Assembly: GCA_014058105.1 (NCBI GenBank)
Contig: JACGCM010002784.1
Span: 1,798,001 to 1,862,000 of the forward strand
Direction: 5' to 3'
DNA length: 64,000 nt
Source of the DNA: Kingdonia uniflora
Lineage: Eukaryota > Streptophyta > Magnoliopsida > Ranunculales > Circaeasteraceae
Every line of letters begins with the position of its first letter. Position 1 is the first letter of the stretch. A program made the translations under genes and the position numbers. The notes beneath the pieces were generated by a model. It was given only the letters and a program-made list of their open reading frames with translations. It ran no database searches and was not told the DNA's origin. This document shows, one piece after another, positions 44,948-55,739 of this stretch.

Positions 44948-45069
44948 GGATAAACTTCCTTCCTCTTATTGTTGAAATGGAATCCCTTGTTATTGTTAAC
45001 TAGTTTAACAATCAATCTGAAATACTATAGGCTCTTACTAATACTTGGGCAGAAGTTTTAAGAATGGGC

Positions 45070-45403
45070 AACCTTCATGGGCATCTCCCTTTCTCACAAT
45101 TACAATGAGGACAATTGTCCTTCTGACTTACTTTCCAAGCAAAGAAGTAACTTGGTTTCGTGTTTGTATTTATATTTCAGAGATGTTCCTCACCATGTAA
45201 AAGTTGTGCTCTATATGGATAAAAGGGGAGTGGTTTTTCTTCGGCGGAAATCTTGTTTTTGTTGGTTTTTTTTTTCTGGCAAGGCCTAATCCTCCCATTT
45301 ATAACTAGTTTCTTCCTTTCAATAAATAGGTAGGGGTCGACTTAACCCCCACTGCTATATATGGTGCTTAATTTATGCTTTGCTGATGACCTTTTGGCCT
45401 TCA
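45070..45403 (+). pseudogene. LINE reverse transcriptase fragment, cut by an Athila LTR
   Basis: NLCFADDLLAFM (about 45369-45404) is a typical plant LINE RT catalytic box (LCFADDLLIF). Weak upstream similarity is seen in frames with FFxGxA and LILPFITSF. The match stops exactly where the next LTR begins. Confidence 0.45.
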
Positions 45404-47137
45404 TGTAAGTGTAAGGAACTGATAAGTACTAAAATCTTACATTTTAAAACACATAAACCAAGTCATTTGGGCCGTCTTGAGTTACTAATAAATTTGACTA
45501 ATGATTATTCTTTATTTTCACGATTCTAGACCCTCCTAAGAGAACTTGGTACAAAAGGAGCGTAAAAGGCCTTAAGAAGCCTTCATTATGCATTTCTTAT
45601 CCCATAGGAAATTTGATGAACCAAAGCACTGCTAAAGCATAGTAGATCAAGCTTAAAGCTACACCAAGTGTTAGAGACTAGTTTCAGCAGTTCAGGTAGT
45701 TCCTCAGTCTCCCAGGAATGATAAAAATCTAATATGCACATTCCAGGATAAACAGGGCCAGATCTGAGTAAAGTTTTGCATCCAAAAGAAGCCTAGAGGA
45801 AGTCCAGCAAGAGGTCAAGGCCCAGGGCCCCCATAGCCCCGTGATCGTGGGTTCACAAGCCATAGAAGACCGGCGTTCATGGATCCACAGAGTAACTTGG
45901 TCCCTAAGTCTTGACAGGATTACCATAATACCCTTTATACGTCAGAAAAAGAAGAAAAACCCAATTTTGTTTTGTCCCATATTTCTTATGTATTAGATGG
46001 GTATTGGTCTCTTCAGCTATAAAAGAACCTCTTCTCAATTGTAATCATCATCTCTCAGAGGAATTAAATTCTAGAAATAACTTATTATTATGAGTTAAGT
46101 ATTTAGTATTAGACTTGCTTGGACACAAACCTAGGTATTGCTGGCTAAACTTCTTAGCTATGACTAGGGAGGAAGCTAGCCTGCATGAGTAGCCATTTGC
46201 TGAGTCTAGTTATTGGGTCACCTTTGGGTCTCCCACTCAAAGGTCTTAGGGAGGTTCTAGGAGGGTTAAAGCCCTTGATTGAGTCTAGCCCCTATTCCTA
46301 GTATCCTTCCTTAAGACCCTAAAGGCTTAGGAGTACACTTCTCAAATAGGGTGTTCTTAGAGATCCAAGAAGTCCTCCTCCTCAGAGGTCTGTGAAAGGG
46401 ACTAGGAGGATTAGTGCTCCTAATTGACTAATCTTTATTCCTAGCGTACTCCTAAGGACTAACGAGGGATTGGGGCATACCTCTCAAAGATGGTACTCCT
46501 GGAGGACTAGTCAGGCCTCAACCACTTTTGAGGTAGAGGCTAGGTAGGTGGCCCTTATAAAGTAGACCAAACATATCTTGGCTCACTCAGTTGACATGTA
46601 GTGGTGTGAGTCCTTAACAAGATCACATTCAAGGATCCAGGTGGGTTGGAAGAAGGGTCTATAGCTTTAAAAATAGTAGGACTCTAACAATACCTTCTAT
46701 GGCACAACAAGGTCATAGAGCCGAATAAGTTTGGGACTGAGTTGTCCCTTTTCTCTCTTGACCGACTACTGACGGTGAGGTCTTGCCTCTAATGAGGAAG
46801 GTCCGAACTTCATCCTGAACAAGGACAGTCCTAACTCAGGACAATTGCAAGTAGTAGTCCTTAAAAAGGATACTCAAAGAGAGCTTGGGAAGCCAACCCC
46901 ATAGGTAGATCTAGATAAGAAAGGCTCAAGTAGGGGACACAAAATCCCGAAGTCATAGTTCTCTTCTATAATATTCCTCTCCTCTTAAAATAATTTGCAA
47001 CCTTCTCCAGTAAATAATAAAAAACCCTCATTCTCAAACTGTAGAACCGACACTGATCCTCAACGTGGTTCGACCGTGCTTACCGAAGTACTAGTGAAGT
47101 AGTGGGATTTTATTGAAGCAAAAAATCTAGTGCATCA
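45404..47137 (+). repeat. 5' LTR of the Athila-type remnant
   Basis: Starts TGTAAGTGTAAGGAACTGAT in the middle of LINE RT code and ends just before ATTGGCGTCGTTGCC. A TATA box (GCTATAAAAGAACC near 46017) is followed by a leader TCTTCTCAATTGTAATCATC. The long transcribed part (about 46090-47130) has short internal duplications (CTCCTAAGG/CCTAAGACC words). Confidence 0.65.
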
Positions 47138-47158
47138 ATTGGCGTCGTTGCCAGGGAA
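47138..47158 (+). promoter_or_regulatory. Primer binding site of the Athila-type remnant
   Basis: ATTGGCGTCGTTGCCAGGGA directly after the LTR. It differs by about two bases from the usual Athila-type site (TTGGCGCCGTTGCCGGGGA). Confidence 0.75.
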
Positions 47159-47779
47159 TATAAGTTGAATTTATGGTTCAAGCCTTGACTAAGCATCAAC
47201 TCCCAACCAGGGAACCTTTTTAAGGTAACTTTTATTTTTCTAGCAGTATTTAGATTATTTATTAATTTTTTTATAGTATAAATTTAGTTTAGTTTTATTT
47301 CATTTGGCTTAATTGATTGTTTAAATTCTGGACTATTTAGTAAAAGTAATAACAAAGGTTAGGGCTGCACCCTATGGATGAAACTCTTATAAGGGACCCC
47401 CAACTCGTGAGACCATCAACTAAAGATATAATGGAAGTTATATCACATGGATTCCGATAACTATCCCCATCGACCTTAATTAATTAAAACTTAAAAGCTA
47501 GTAAAAGATTTCTAAGGGATTTCATCACCTGCAGAATTTGGAGATACCGAACCTGGGTATCGACCACAGATTTGTATGAAACACTTAAGTGGGCATTGCT
47601 AGATGTTGGTAGGAGGTATGACATCACCGGAATTGGGTGTTAGCGACCAAAATGGTGACTCACCTATGGTTCGTGGCTCTACGTATGTTCGGACTGAACA
47701 CCTACCCGTGATTCAACACTAGAACATAAAAACTTTTGTGTAAGAATCAAGCACTTAGAGCTAAACCTAGGCACCTTCT

Positions 47780-48869
47780 ACTATACACATATAGATATTT
47801 TAGGGAGACCCATAATTCTATTAAAAAATGTTGATCGTGTGCAATTGGCTTTCTATAGTCAGTCATTACTTGTTGACAGAGGATGTGTTGAACACTGCCA
47901 AAGAAAATTTTCTCATCTTAGGAAGACCTTTTCTGGCTACAACTCACGCTGTGATTAATTACCTCACTGGTGTCCTAAGTCTTTCTATGGAAACCCTAAA
48001 AGCTAGCCTAAACATGTTCAACAACTCCTTGGAAGATCCAACGGGTGTCAATATAATCGAGACATACGTTTGTGACTCTAGTCTGGTTCCTACAGACTCC
48101 ATGGACTCTAGCAGTACAAGCACATGAGAAGACGACACAAATTCTGCACTGGATGATCCATTAGAAGATATGGGAGACCCACCTGATAGTCCATCTATAA
48201 TAGGGCCATTTCTTCTAAAAGTCGACTTAGTCTCCTGGTACACTGACATAGTAAGCTATTTGGTTACTGGACGCTTGCCAGGACATTTGTCATATCATGA
48301 CAAGAAGAAGTTCTTACACGAAGTAAAAAGAATTACATGAGAGAATCCCTACCTCTACAAGCCCTGTTCAGACCAAATAATCCAAAGATGCCTCCCTAAT
48401 GAAGAAATAAACAATGGCCTAAAATTATGCCATTCAGGAGCAAGTGGTAGACATTTTGAATTTAAACGAACATCATCAAAAATACTTTAGAGTGGACTTT
48501 ATTGGCCTACAATTTTCAAAGATGCCTATAAGTATTGTGCTTCTTGTGATAAGTGTCAGCAATCTGGAAATATTTCTCATGGAAATATGATTCCCTTGAT
48601 CAATTTTTAACCCGTCGAAAAATTTGATGTCCATTCCTTGCGTCTAAAGGAAATCTATTAATCTCAGTAGATGTAGATTACGCCTTAAAATGGGTAAAGG
48701 CAGTAGCATGTCCTACAAATGACCATGGACTAGTGATAATACTCCTAAAAACCATCTATAATCATTTTGGGATGCCACAAACCATAATTTGTGACGGTGG
48801 AAAACACTTTTGTTACCTACCCTTCCGTAGTTGGCTTAAAAAATACTTTATAACACATAAGGTGGCAAC
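47780..48869 (+). pseudogene. Athila protease end joined to integrase (pseudogene)
   Basis: NFLILGRPFLATTHAVINYL (about 47900-47965) is the end of the Athila protease. It is followed within 250 bp by WYTDIVSYLVTGRLPGHLSY, PYLYKPCSDQIIQRCLP and CHSGASGRHFEFKRT, the integrase N terminus. The zinc finger pair CASCDKCQQ is near 48540. In the core, DYALKWVKAVACPTNDH and MPQTIICDGGKHFC include the second catalytic Asp. It ends at ITHKVAT at 48869. About 1.5 kb of RT and RNase H is missing. Stops are present near 48126 and 48340. Confidence 0.75.
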
Positions 48870-49373
48870 TGTAAGAGCCTAAATTCGGAACTCGTACTTA
48901 GTTTTTCACACCAAAGATGGTCCGATCACTAGACAATAACAAGTAATCACTAACAAAACAAGATATAGTATAGAAACCTTTAAATAGGTAAAAACTACGA
49001 CCTCTCTTAATGATTTGCATGAAACAATATTAATGATTGAGTGATTTCCAATTATAGTAAGTATTCTTGATAGTGTTGTGGGTATTCTCTAGATAGAAAA
49101 ATCTATCCCTAACCTATTCTCGTTTATTCCTCTTTGTAGATCTCACATTATGACCGTCGTTAATTACTATTTCCTTTTAATGAAGGATGTTACAAAATTA
49201 CCTTTGAGGTGCTATAGTAATGGTTGTTCAACGACATGGGTATCTCTTCCTTCTTGTAATTGCTCCATAATGTATAATAATTGTGCTACATTGTAGTGCG
49301 CTTAATAAGTTTGAATAAAGTCTTGTTGGTCGAATCTAGGGTTTAAGTTCGAGATCCGGAATAGGCCCTTACA
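48870..49373. repeat. 504 bp insertion with inverted termini (solo LTR or MITE)
   Basis: The left end TGTAAGAGCCTAAATTCGG and the reverse complement of the right end, TGTAAGGGCCTATTCCGG, match well over about 18 bases. It lies inside or at the edge of the Athila integrase. No 5 bp duplication was found (GCAAC on the left, ATCGT on the right). Long inverted ends with TG...CA tips are compatible with either a solo LTR or a small terminal-inverted-repeat element. Confidence 0.5.
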
Positions 49374-49657
49374 ATCGTCCCCTCTCAACTAAAAGCTCGA
49401 GTAGTTTTTGTTGAGAAGCTCATTCAAGATCTTTTATGCTTCTATTTTGATTATGGAAAAGTTCTTACTAATCCCATCATTTAATGCTTGTTGTTGGGAA
49501 TTACTTATTTTACTTGACTCTATTGAACTTCCCGATGCATTAACTACATTCTTCTTGATCCTTGGGATATCCAACCACCATTACTAGCTATAAATAATGT
49601 TCATGTTGTTTAGAAAAGTTAATTTCAATCTATATCCTTCGAATTCTTTGAGAAGCA

Positions 49658-49996
49658 ATGGTGAAAACAAGGTTCCAGACTCATTACGAGGAGATGAATC
49701 CCCGTGTTACGACAAAGCATGCAGAGTTGAAAGCATACTACTTTGGCAGCCAATCGCTTGCTAATCCAACCCCGATCCTAGTGGAACCTACTTATCAAGG
49801 TCTGACTGCCGTAGAGATTAAAGAAACTAGCGAGGACTACTTTTGGCTTTACCAGTTCTACTACATCATGTCAGTGGAGATAGACTGTGAGGATTGCCTC
49901 CTTAGTATGGCGGAAAGCATGGTGGAGGATGAAGATAAGACAGCTGGCATGGGGCAGAAACGTTCACACAGGTACGGATGTATTGGCTGTAAATAA
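49658..49996 (+). CDS. Hypothetical 112-residue protein, copy 1
   Basis: Open frame starting MVKTRFQTHYEEMNPRVTTK, with the middle part TSEDYFWLYQFYYIMSVEID and an acidic C-terminal half ending near HRYGCIGCK. A TATA-like word (GCTATAAATAATG near 49585) lies about 70 bp upstream. A second, related but broken copy follows at 50671. I recognise no domain. The MV.TR start also resembles the N terminus of some gypsy gag proteins, so it may be the head of a lost retrotransposon. Shared positions in the two copies argue that it once coded. Confidence 0.35.
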   Translation: MVKTRFQTHYEEMNPRVTTKHAELKAYYFGSQSLANPTPILVEPTYQGLTAVEIKETSEDYFWLYQFYYIMSVEIDCEDCLLSMAESMVEDEDKTAGMGQKRSHRYGCIGCK

Positions 49997-50670
49997 ATGG
50001 AATTCTTGTTTGTAGTCCGTACTGTTAAATGAAATTTGATCTTATTATCTATCTCTAGTAGCTTCATTTGTGTATGCGATCTTAGGAATGTTATGACTAT
50101 TCTTGTAGACACCTAATTGCTTAAAACGACTATCTAACTTGTCTTCGAAATAAAAAAAAATCCAAATATTGTACAAAGTGAGTACCTTGAACTTAGCGGA
50201 TCGTTAACAATATCGAATTGCCACTGATAATCTTTATTTTGTGAACACTTGGAGATATATTACTTTCAAGAAAATCTATAGCTTTATGTATATAAGAACC
50301 ATTCTGGTATAAGTTGTGTACCACTGTAAGAAAACTTGGGTGTCTTTATTCTGATTTCACGTACTGAGAAACAATACTGGAACTTTTTGTTAATCAAATT
50401 GATCTAGGTTGTCCTTTACTGACGAATCGTGACGTGTTTATTTTGCCAAATATTCTTACTCCTAATTTTGGGAAATCTATTTATGGGGAATATATGTTGC
50501 CTTTCCCAATAACTGTGCATCCCTGTAATCGTACGTTGGGAATTGTATCTTATATATTGTTTATCAAAATGTTGTTATTCTTTCTCTATATAATGGGGGG
50601 TAAGGCCTTGTATATTATTTATCTCGTCTTATTTATTCAAGTATTTCTTTTCTTTGCAAGTGAAGCGATC
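49997..50670. other. Spacer between the two related small ORFs
   Basis: No gene supported. Near 50585 a TATA-like word (TCTATATAATGG) precedes copy 2 by about 85 bp. A hydrophobic frame at 50434-50760 begins upstream and enters copy 2. Its first 80 codons have no recognised motif. Confidence 0.35.
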
Positions 50671-51010
50671 ATGGTGAGGGCACGTTCCCAGCGTCAACAC
50701 CATGTTACGAAAAGGAGGCCAACCATAAAGGTGGCTGAACTACATGAATTATATTTTTGACTGCTGCCATACGATGTGGTGTTGCTTAAATAGCCATTGT
50801 AATTGGACGGTCTGAATGTGGAGGAGAAGCATGTAGAATTAGACCGTTATTTCTGGTGTGACGTCTTCTGTGACTTGATCCTTGATGTGGAAGCTTGAGA
50901 AATTATTATAAAGGATATTGCACTGGATAAACTTGTTGAGGAGGGCGAGAGAGCAACGGGTGGTGAGATAATCCTTTGTGGTGAACCTAATCCACAATCA
51001 AAATTAGAGA
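50671..51010 (+). pseudogene. Hypothetical protein, copy 2 (broken)
   Basis: ATG 50671 starts MVRARSQRQHHVTKRRPTIK, with VAELHELYF, LDGLNVEEKHVELDRYFW and LVEEGERATGG further on, in one frame with four stops (near 50758, 50788, 50797 and 50896). Aligned with copy 1 it keeps MV.xR.Q, T.K.AEL...YF, GL..E, YFW and VE. The copy is dead but clearly related. Confidence 0.4.
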
Positions 51011-51029
51011 CCAACCTTAGAAGAAGGAT

Positions 51030-51494
51030 TAACACAATCGAACGATTTGGTGGAATAATTTCCCAATAGGAACTTCAATTGCTCAATTCAATTGATTACG
51101 ATGAATTACTCCTAAAACCCAAATTTTAGGTTATATATTCAATCTCCCTTTTCACATTTCCTAGCCTTTCCCTTAACTAGGTTAAAATTTCCTAGTTATA
51201 ATATATGACCAAATTACCCTTAAAATGACATAAATTTTGAAGTAGTCACGATAGTCGTTCGAACGACTTCACAATTTTTGCCTAAAAAAATAAGGTAGTA
51301 AGAAGTCTTGCCTTTGTTTTCTACTCGTTCGAATGACTCCATGTCTCATTTGAATGACGTTGATAATTTTGCTTAGAACCTACAATAGAAACTTTTGGCT
51401 TGACTTTTCTTTTAACTTGTTCAAACGACTTCATGGCTTGTTCGAATGACTTGGTCTTCTTTTGAGGGGTTTAATGTTTAGATCCTCCTGGGTC
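51030..51494 (-). repeat. LTR fragment of the element C family (element D)
   Basis: Ends TGACCCAGGAGGATCTAAAC in element orientation (from 51494) and carries decayed TTCGAA palindromes at 51253, 51324, 51345, 51416 and 51438. It is the 3' LTR of a second minus-strand copy of the C family. Confidence 0.7.
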
Positions 51495-51714
51495 ATGGCG
51501 GCCTTTAGGAGCCTTGAGCTCCTGCTCAGGCTTGAGCTGGAGATGAGAGAAAATAGTCGGGCCCATTTCCCTGTTATACTACTTCTACTTGCTGGTTAGT
51601 TGACATTTCTTCCCTACTCTAAACGTCTCGATACTTCCCTTTCTTGTACCAGTAACCTCTATTTCTAGAATACTATCCTCCTGTAATGAATCTTCTCTTT
51701 CTATCTATAAATAA

Positions 51715-51978
51715 TCAACTGATGGTAGGCGAGTGAGTGTCGATTGTAGAGTCTTCATCTAGGAGAGACGGCTCAAAGAATTTTAAATGCTCGACATTAA
51801 TAACTGAATACATCTTCATTAATAGTGGAAAATCCAATTGGAATGCGCTGTCACCAATATTCTTGAGTATAGTAAAAGGACTAGAATGGATAGGCTTGAG
51901 CTTCTTACCTTCTCCCTTAAGTTGTTCCTTACCCAAATACAACCAAACTAGATCACCCTTTTGAAAAAGTACATTCAA
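51715..51978 (-). pseudogene. Integrase C terminus of element D
   Basis: The minus-strand frame reads FQKGDLVWLYLGKEQLKGEG, PIHSSPFTILKNIGDSAFQL and MYSVINVEHLKFFEPSLLDE, the SH3-like C-terminal part of a gypsy integrase. The same family end is found in element C at 37932. The frame is cut at 51980 by the 5' LTR of element B. The rest of D was not found beyond B in this window. Confidence 0.8.
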
Positions 51979-51980
51979 CC

Positions 51981-52524
51981 TGTAGTAGCCAACTCGTAGC
52001 CTTCTAGAACAAGCTGAATACTCGAAGGCTACATCAAAGCCTACTAAGAGACTAGAAGCCTAGTTAAGCAGTATCAAAGTCTACGAAGCCTCTCGAGAGT
52101 AACCAAACATTCGAATATCGCAGCAAAGCTAGTCGAAGCCAAAGAAAAAGATAGTCGACCAATACTAATCCCAGAAGGGCTTCAACCATAGTAACGCACG
52201 GTCGAATATCTTGTAATCACCTCCATACTCGAACTGTCATCTGAATCAATATTTATACCAATCTATCTTCCACCATAGTAACGCATGGTCGAATATCTTG
52301 TAATCACCTCCATACTCGAACTGTCATCTGAATCAATATTTATACCAATCTATCTTCAAATCCTCACTACAGGTCGAGGAATACCCAATTCATGGACTCT
52401 ATGTAAGTATGTTAGTACAATAATCTAGTTTATTATTGTCTTATATGCTTGCCAAAACTTCTAGCTAAAGATAAACTCTGTGGTGTAAGACCCAGTTTCC
52501 ACTCTGCGAAACTTGGCCCCTACA
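51981..52524 (+). repeat. 5' LTR of element B with internal 87 bp duplication
   Basis: From TGTAGTAGCCAACTCGTAGC to CTTGGCCCCTACA. An 87 bp unit beginning AACCATAGTAACGCACGG/CACCATAGTAACGCATGG is tandemly duplicated (52184-52270 and 52271-52357). The family relatives at 43596 and 62920 show no such duplication where they can be compared. Confidence 0.85.
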
Positions 52525-52543
52525 TTTGGCGCCGTCTGTGCTA
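52525..52543 (+). promoter_or_regulatory. Primer binding site of element B
   Basis: TTTGGCGCCGTCTGTGCTA directly after the LTR; the first 16 bases match the site of element A with one change. Confidence 0.75.
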
Positions 52544-52591
52544 TACCCACTATACCCAATCTTTCCCCCGTCTCTTTCTTCACCCTTTTAG

Positions 52592-54300
52592 ATGGCCCCC
52601 ACCCTTCGTTCCACCTCTGCCATTATCGGCAACTCCACTGTCGGCATCGCCGCTCAACTTGCCCTCATTAGCCAGCAATTCACTCAGGTCGTGAAATACC
52701 ACAACAACTAGTTACCTATTGAAAGTGAGGATCACCGGCAGGAACTAGAGGCCGAACGGCAACGCCGTTTAGACGATAATGATAGGCAACATTGAGCCCT
52801 GGATGAACTGTATCATACAGTTCGAAAAATTCAGCCAGTCCACACTCAAGACGCTCCCATGCATTCTCGGGTACCTACGTCCTAGCGCGTCTCTGCCCGT
52901 GCACGCCTCGGGCCCCACCCCCAAATCAAAGTCCCTCCGGTCCACCTAGGTGCCGAAGGTACTCCCACTGCCATCCCTGCCGGCCCGGTCCATTTGGGTA
53001 TCCCCGTTATAGAGGATTTCTTTGATTCTACACTTCACACTTCTCGCCAACCCACACGGTGCCCTGCCCGGGAGTGCCTCGGAGAATGTCGCGCGGAACA
53101 CACCCCAAATTCGCGGCCTTATCGCCCTCGACCCCAGCGTTCTCCCCCACGCCCTTCTTACCTTACACAACAAGAACTTGACAAAAAAATTCATGCTGCC
53201 ATTCGTATCAGTGTGAGCCTAATTCCAAACTCGTGGAGTCGATTAAATAACCCCATTTGTCCGAAGCTCTTTGCCGTCGAGGTGCCTCCAAATTTTTATA
53301 CTCCCAAAATCCGTAAATACCGCAACACCGGCCCACAATCACATGTCCTCAAATTTTTGAATGCTCCCCGCCTGCATTCGATAATGGATCACATCTTGTG
53401 TCATATGTTTCCTACCAGTCTCACCAACAACCCTCTCAAATGGTACCACAGCCTCCCTAATGGCTCCATTCAAAGTTTTAAAATTTTCAAACCTTTTCAT
53501 CTCCCATTTTGCCTTCTATAAGGATCGCGAGGTCTGAGTAGATTCTCTTTTTAACTTCTGCAAGTTACCAACTGAAATACTTGAAAACTTCAGCAAACAA
53601 TTTCTCGATGAATCGCGCAAAGTCAAAACCTCGACTGCGCGAACACCTTTCTCGCCTACTCCAATATTCTGCCAGACCATAGCCGCGTTAAGGAGTATAT
53701 CGTGTTCCAAGAGCCACGAACACTCGAGAAGATGTTATCCAAGGTCAATGGATGCATCGACCTTGTCTCCACGAATCTAATTGCCAGGGATAAGCTTCGA
53801 CCACCAACCACAATAAAACTCAGCCCTCAAATACACCCATGGTCGCTCCCGTTTCCCAAAAGAATGACAACCGCAAATGCTCTCACTTCGATGCTCAGTC
53901 TTCCGAACCCTGCAAAAAAAAAAACTCCATACCAGTCCTACCCAATCTCATTTCTCCTATCAGCACCCTTCTCACATACATCCAGGCCGGTCCTATCTGG
54001 CGTACTTCCTTCTTTATTGAGGTCAAAAAGGATGAGCCTTACTGCCTAAATCAATTTCCATCACACCAACAAGTGCTGCACTTTGCAACATTCCCTTGAA
54101 ATGATTCTTAAAGGTGGTCGACTACACCAGTATGTTGCTGACCTCCCTGGCTATCTCGACGGTTCATACCTTAAGCCCCAAACTGCTCTAAATATCAACC
54201 CAGATGAGGTACATATTTTTCAACTCCACCTAATCAAAGTTAATAACATCGACAACGGCCATACTCGAAGTAAACGTAAATGGGGAAGAATGTTATAAGC
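52592..54300 (+). pseudogene. gag polyprotein of element B
   Basis: ATG 52592 (MAPTLRSTSAIIGNSTVGIA) opens a frame with stops near 52709, 52795 and 52884 that runs on through 52994-53521. The latter part has FAVEVPPNFYTPKIRKYRNT, HILCHMFPTSLTNNPLKWYH and SLPNGSIQSF, the gag core. After a frameshift near 53510, DESRKVKTSTART and later SLEMILKGGRLHQYVADLPG-like code (about 54090) match the end of Tat gag. The Pro/Arg-rich spacer at 53040-53180 is typical of the linker. The gene is C-rich compared with its surroundings. Confidence 0.8.
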
Positions 54301-54399
54301 TTACCTATCAACAAAAAATCCCTGCTCTTCTACCTAAATCTAGCCACCGCCCTAGACTCAAAGGTATATCCTTTATCGATTGAGACACTTCTCATGTTT

Positions 54400-54780
54400 G
54401 CTTCCCCCATTCCGACCCTTTGGTCATTATGATTAAGGTTGAGCACGTCGTCCTCTATACAATGCTCATCGATGCAGAAAGTGCAGCAGATGTACTCTTC
54501 CTCCAAACTATTTGCGCTATGTAAAAAATTGATCTCATTACACCAGCCAACGTCAAACTCAAGGGATTTAACGGTGCTACCAAGGTCGTCGTGGGCTACC
54601 TTAGCCTCCCTGTCACCACCAGTTCAGTTACCCTCTAAACCAGTTTTCTTGTTATCGACAAGAAGTCTAAATTTTTGGGCATTCTAGGGTTTGATTGGCT
54701 CCATGCCATGAAAGCCATACCTTCTACTTATCACCAGACATTCCATTTCACTACCCCTTGTAGAATATGGAACATGAAAG
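54400..54780 (+). pseudogene. Aspartic protease of element B, active site lost
   Basis: The frame reads VIMIKVEHVVLYTMLIDAES (54471-54482 encodes DAES where DTGS is expected), then AADVLFLQTI, KLKGFNGATKVVVGYLSLPV and KFLGILGFDWLHAMKAIPST. Loss of Thr-Gly in the catalytic triad should kill the enzyme. Two in-frame stops follow. Confidence 0.8.
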
Positions 54781-55089
54781 GCTCCCAATGCCTAGCCTGC
54801 TCATGCGAGCACTCTGAGATCGACCTTACCAGGAAACTTGTTAAGCCATAGCAATCAATGCATCTCTCCCTCCCCACTACTACACCTATCAAACCTACTA
54901 TTTACATCAAACTTGACAACCTTGGTCGAGGTACATTTATTGGTAGTTTCTTGGATGACGCCAAATACCGTGAGCTCACCATGTTTCTTTGAGCTGGCAA
55001 AGATATCTTTGCCTGGATATTCCATGAGATGCCCGGTATTGACCCTACCCTGGCATGCCATCGACCTGACCTCCTTCCCAAATCCATGG

Positions 55090-55730
55090 TTGTAAAATAG
55101 AAAAAATGTACTTTAACCCCGAGATTCGAGAAGCAGTGAACCTCGGGGTCGACAAACTCCTTGCCACTGGTTTCATCGGAGAGGTCAAGTACGCCGAATG
55201 GATTGCAAACATTGTTGCCTTCCCTAAGAAAAATTGCAAGATCCGAATCTGCGTTGACTTTACTGATCTCAACAAGCATACGCCGAAAGATAGTTTTTCC
55301 CTCCCGATCATTTTTGTGCTTCTTGATGCTACAGCCGACCATAAACGATTATCTATGATGGATGTAACTTTGGGTTACAATCAGGTACCCCTCCTCCCCG
55401 TGGACCAACTTAAAACTTCATTTATCAGAGAACAAGGGCTTTATTGTTTTAATGTGAGGCCTCAAAAATGCAGGTGCTACTTAACAGCATTTTGTTACCA
55501 CTATGTTCAAACCTTTGCAAGGTAAATCCGTTAATGTTTATATCGACGATATGTTGTATAAAAGCCTCCAAAAACATACCCATATATAAGACTTAGCCAA
55601 AGTCTTCTCAATACTTTGATCCTATAACATGAAATTAAACCCCGACAAGTGCCAATTTGACGTCTCATCCAGCAAATTATTGGGTTACCTCATTAGTGAA
55701 TGAGATATTGAGATCGATCCCACACAAATT
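55090..55730 (+). pseudogene. Reverse transcriptase of element B
   Basis: ATGFIGEVKYAEWIANIVAF, RICVDFTDLNKHTPKDSF and LSMMDVTLGYNQVPLLP are in one frame (55106-55525). A frameshift near 55480 removes the MPFGL..A..T box. The catalytic VYIDDML follows at about 55537-55557. SYNMKLNPDKCQF and LLGYLISE close the domain. Stops lie near 55588 and 55617. Confidence 0.85.
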
Positions 55731-55739
55731 CGAGCCCTC

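Larger units (their letters stand above)
45404..48869 (+). mobile_element. Athila-type Ty3/gypsy remnant
   Basis: A long 5' LTR (45404-47137), a PBS reading ATTGGCGTCGTTGCCAGGGA, a protease end and part of the integrase are in order. Gag is unrecognisable, and RT and RNase H are deleted. The right end is cut at 48869 by another LTR-like sequence. PBS type, large LTR and integrase motifs indicate the Athila branch. Confidence 0.75.
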
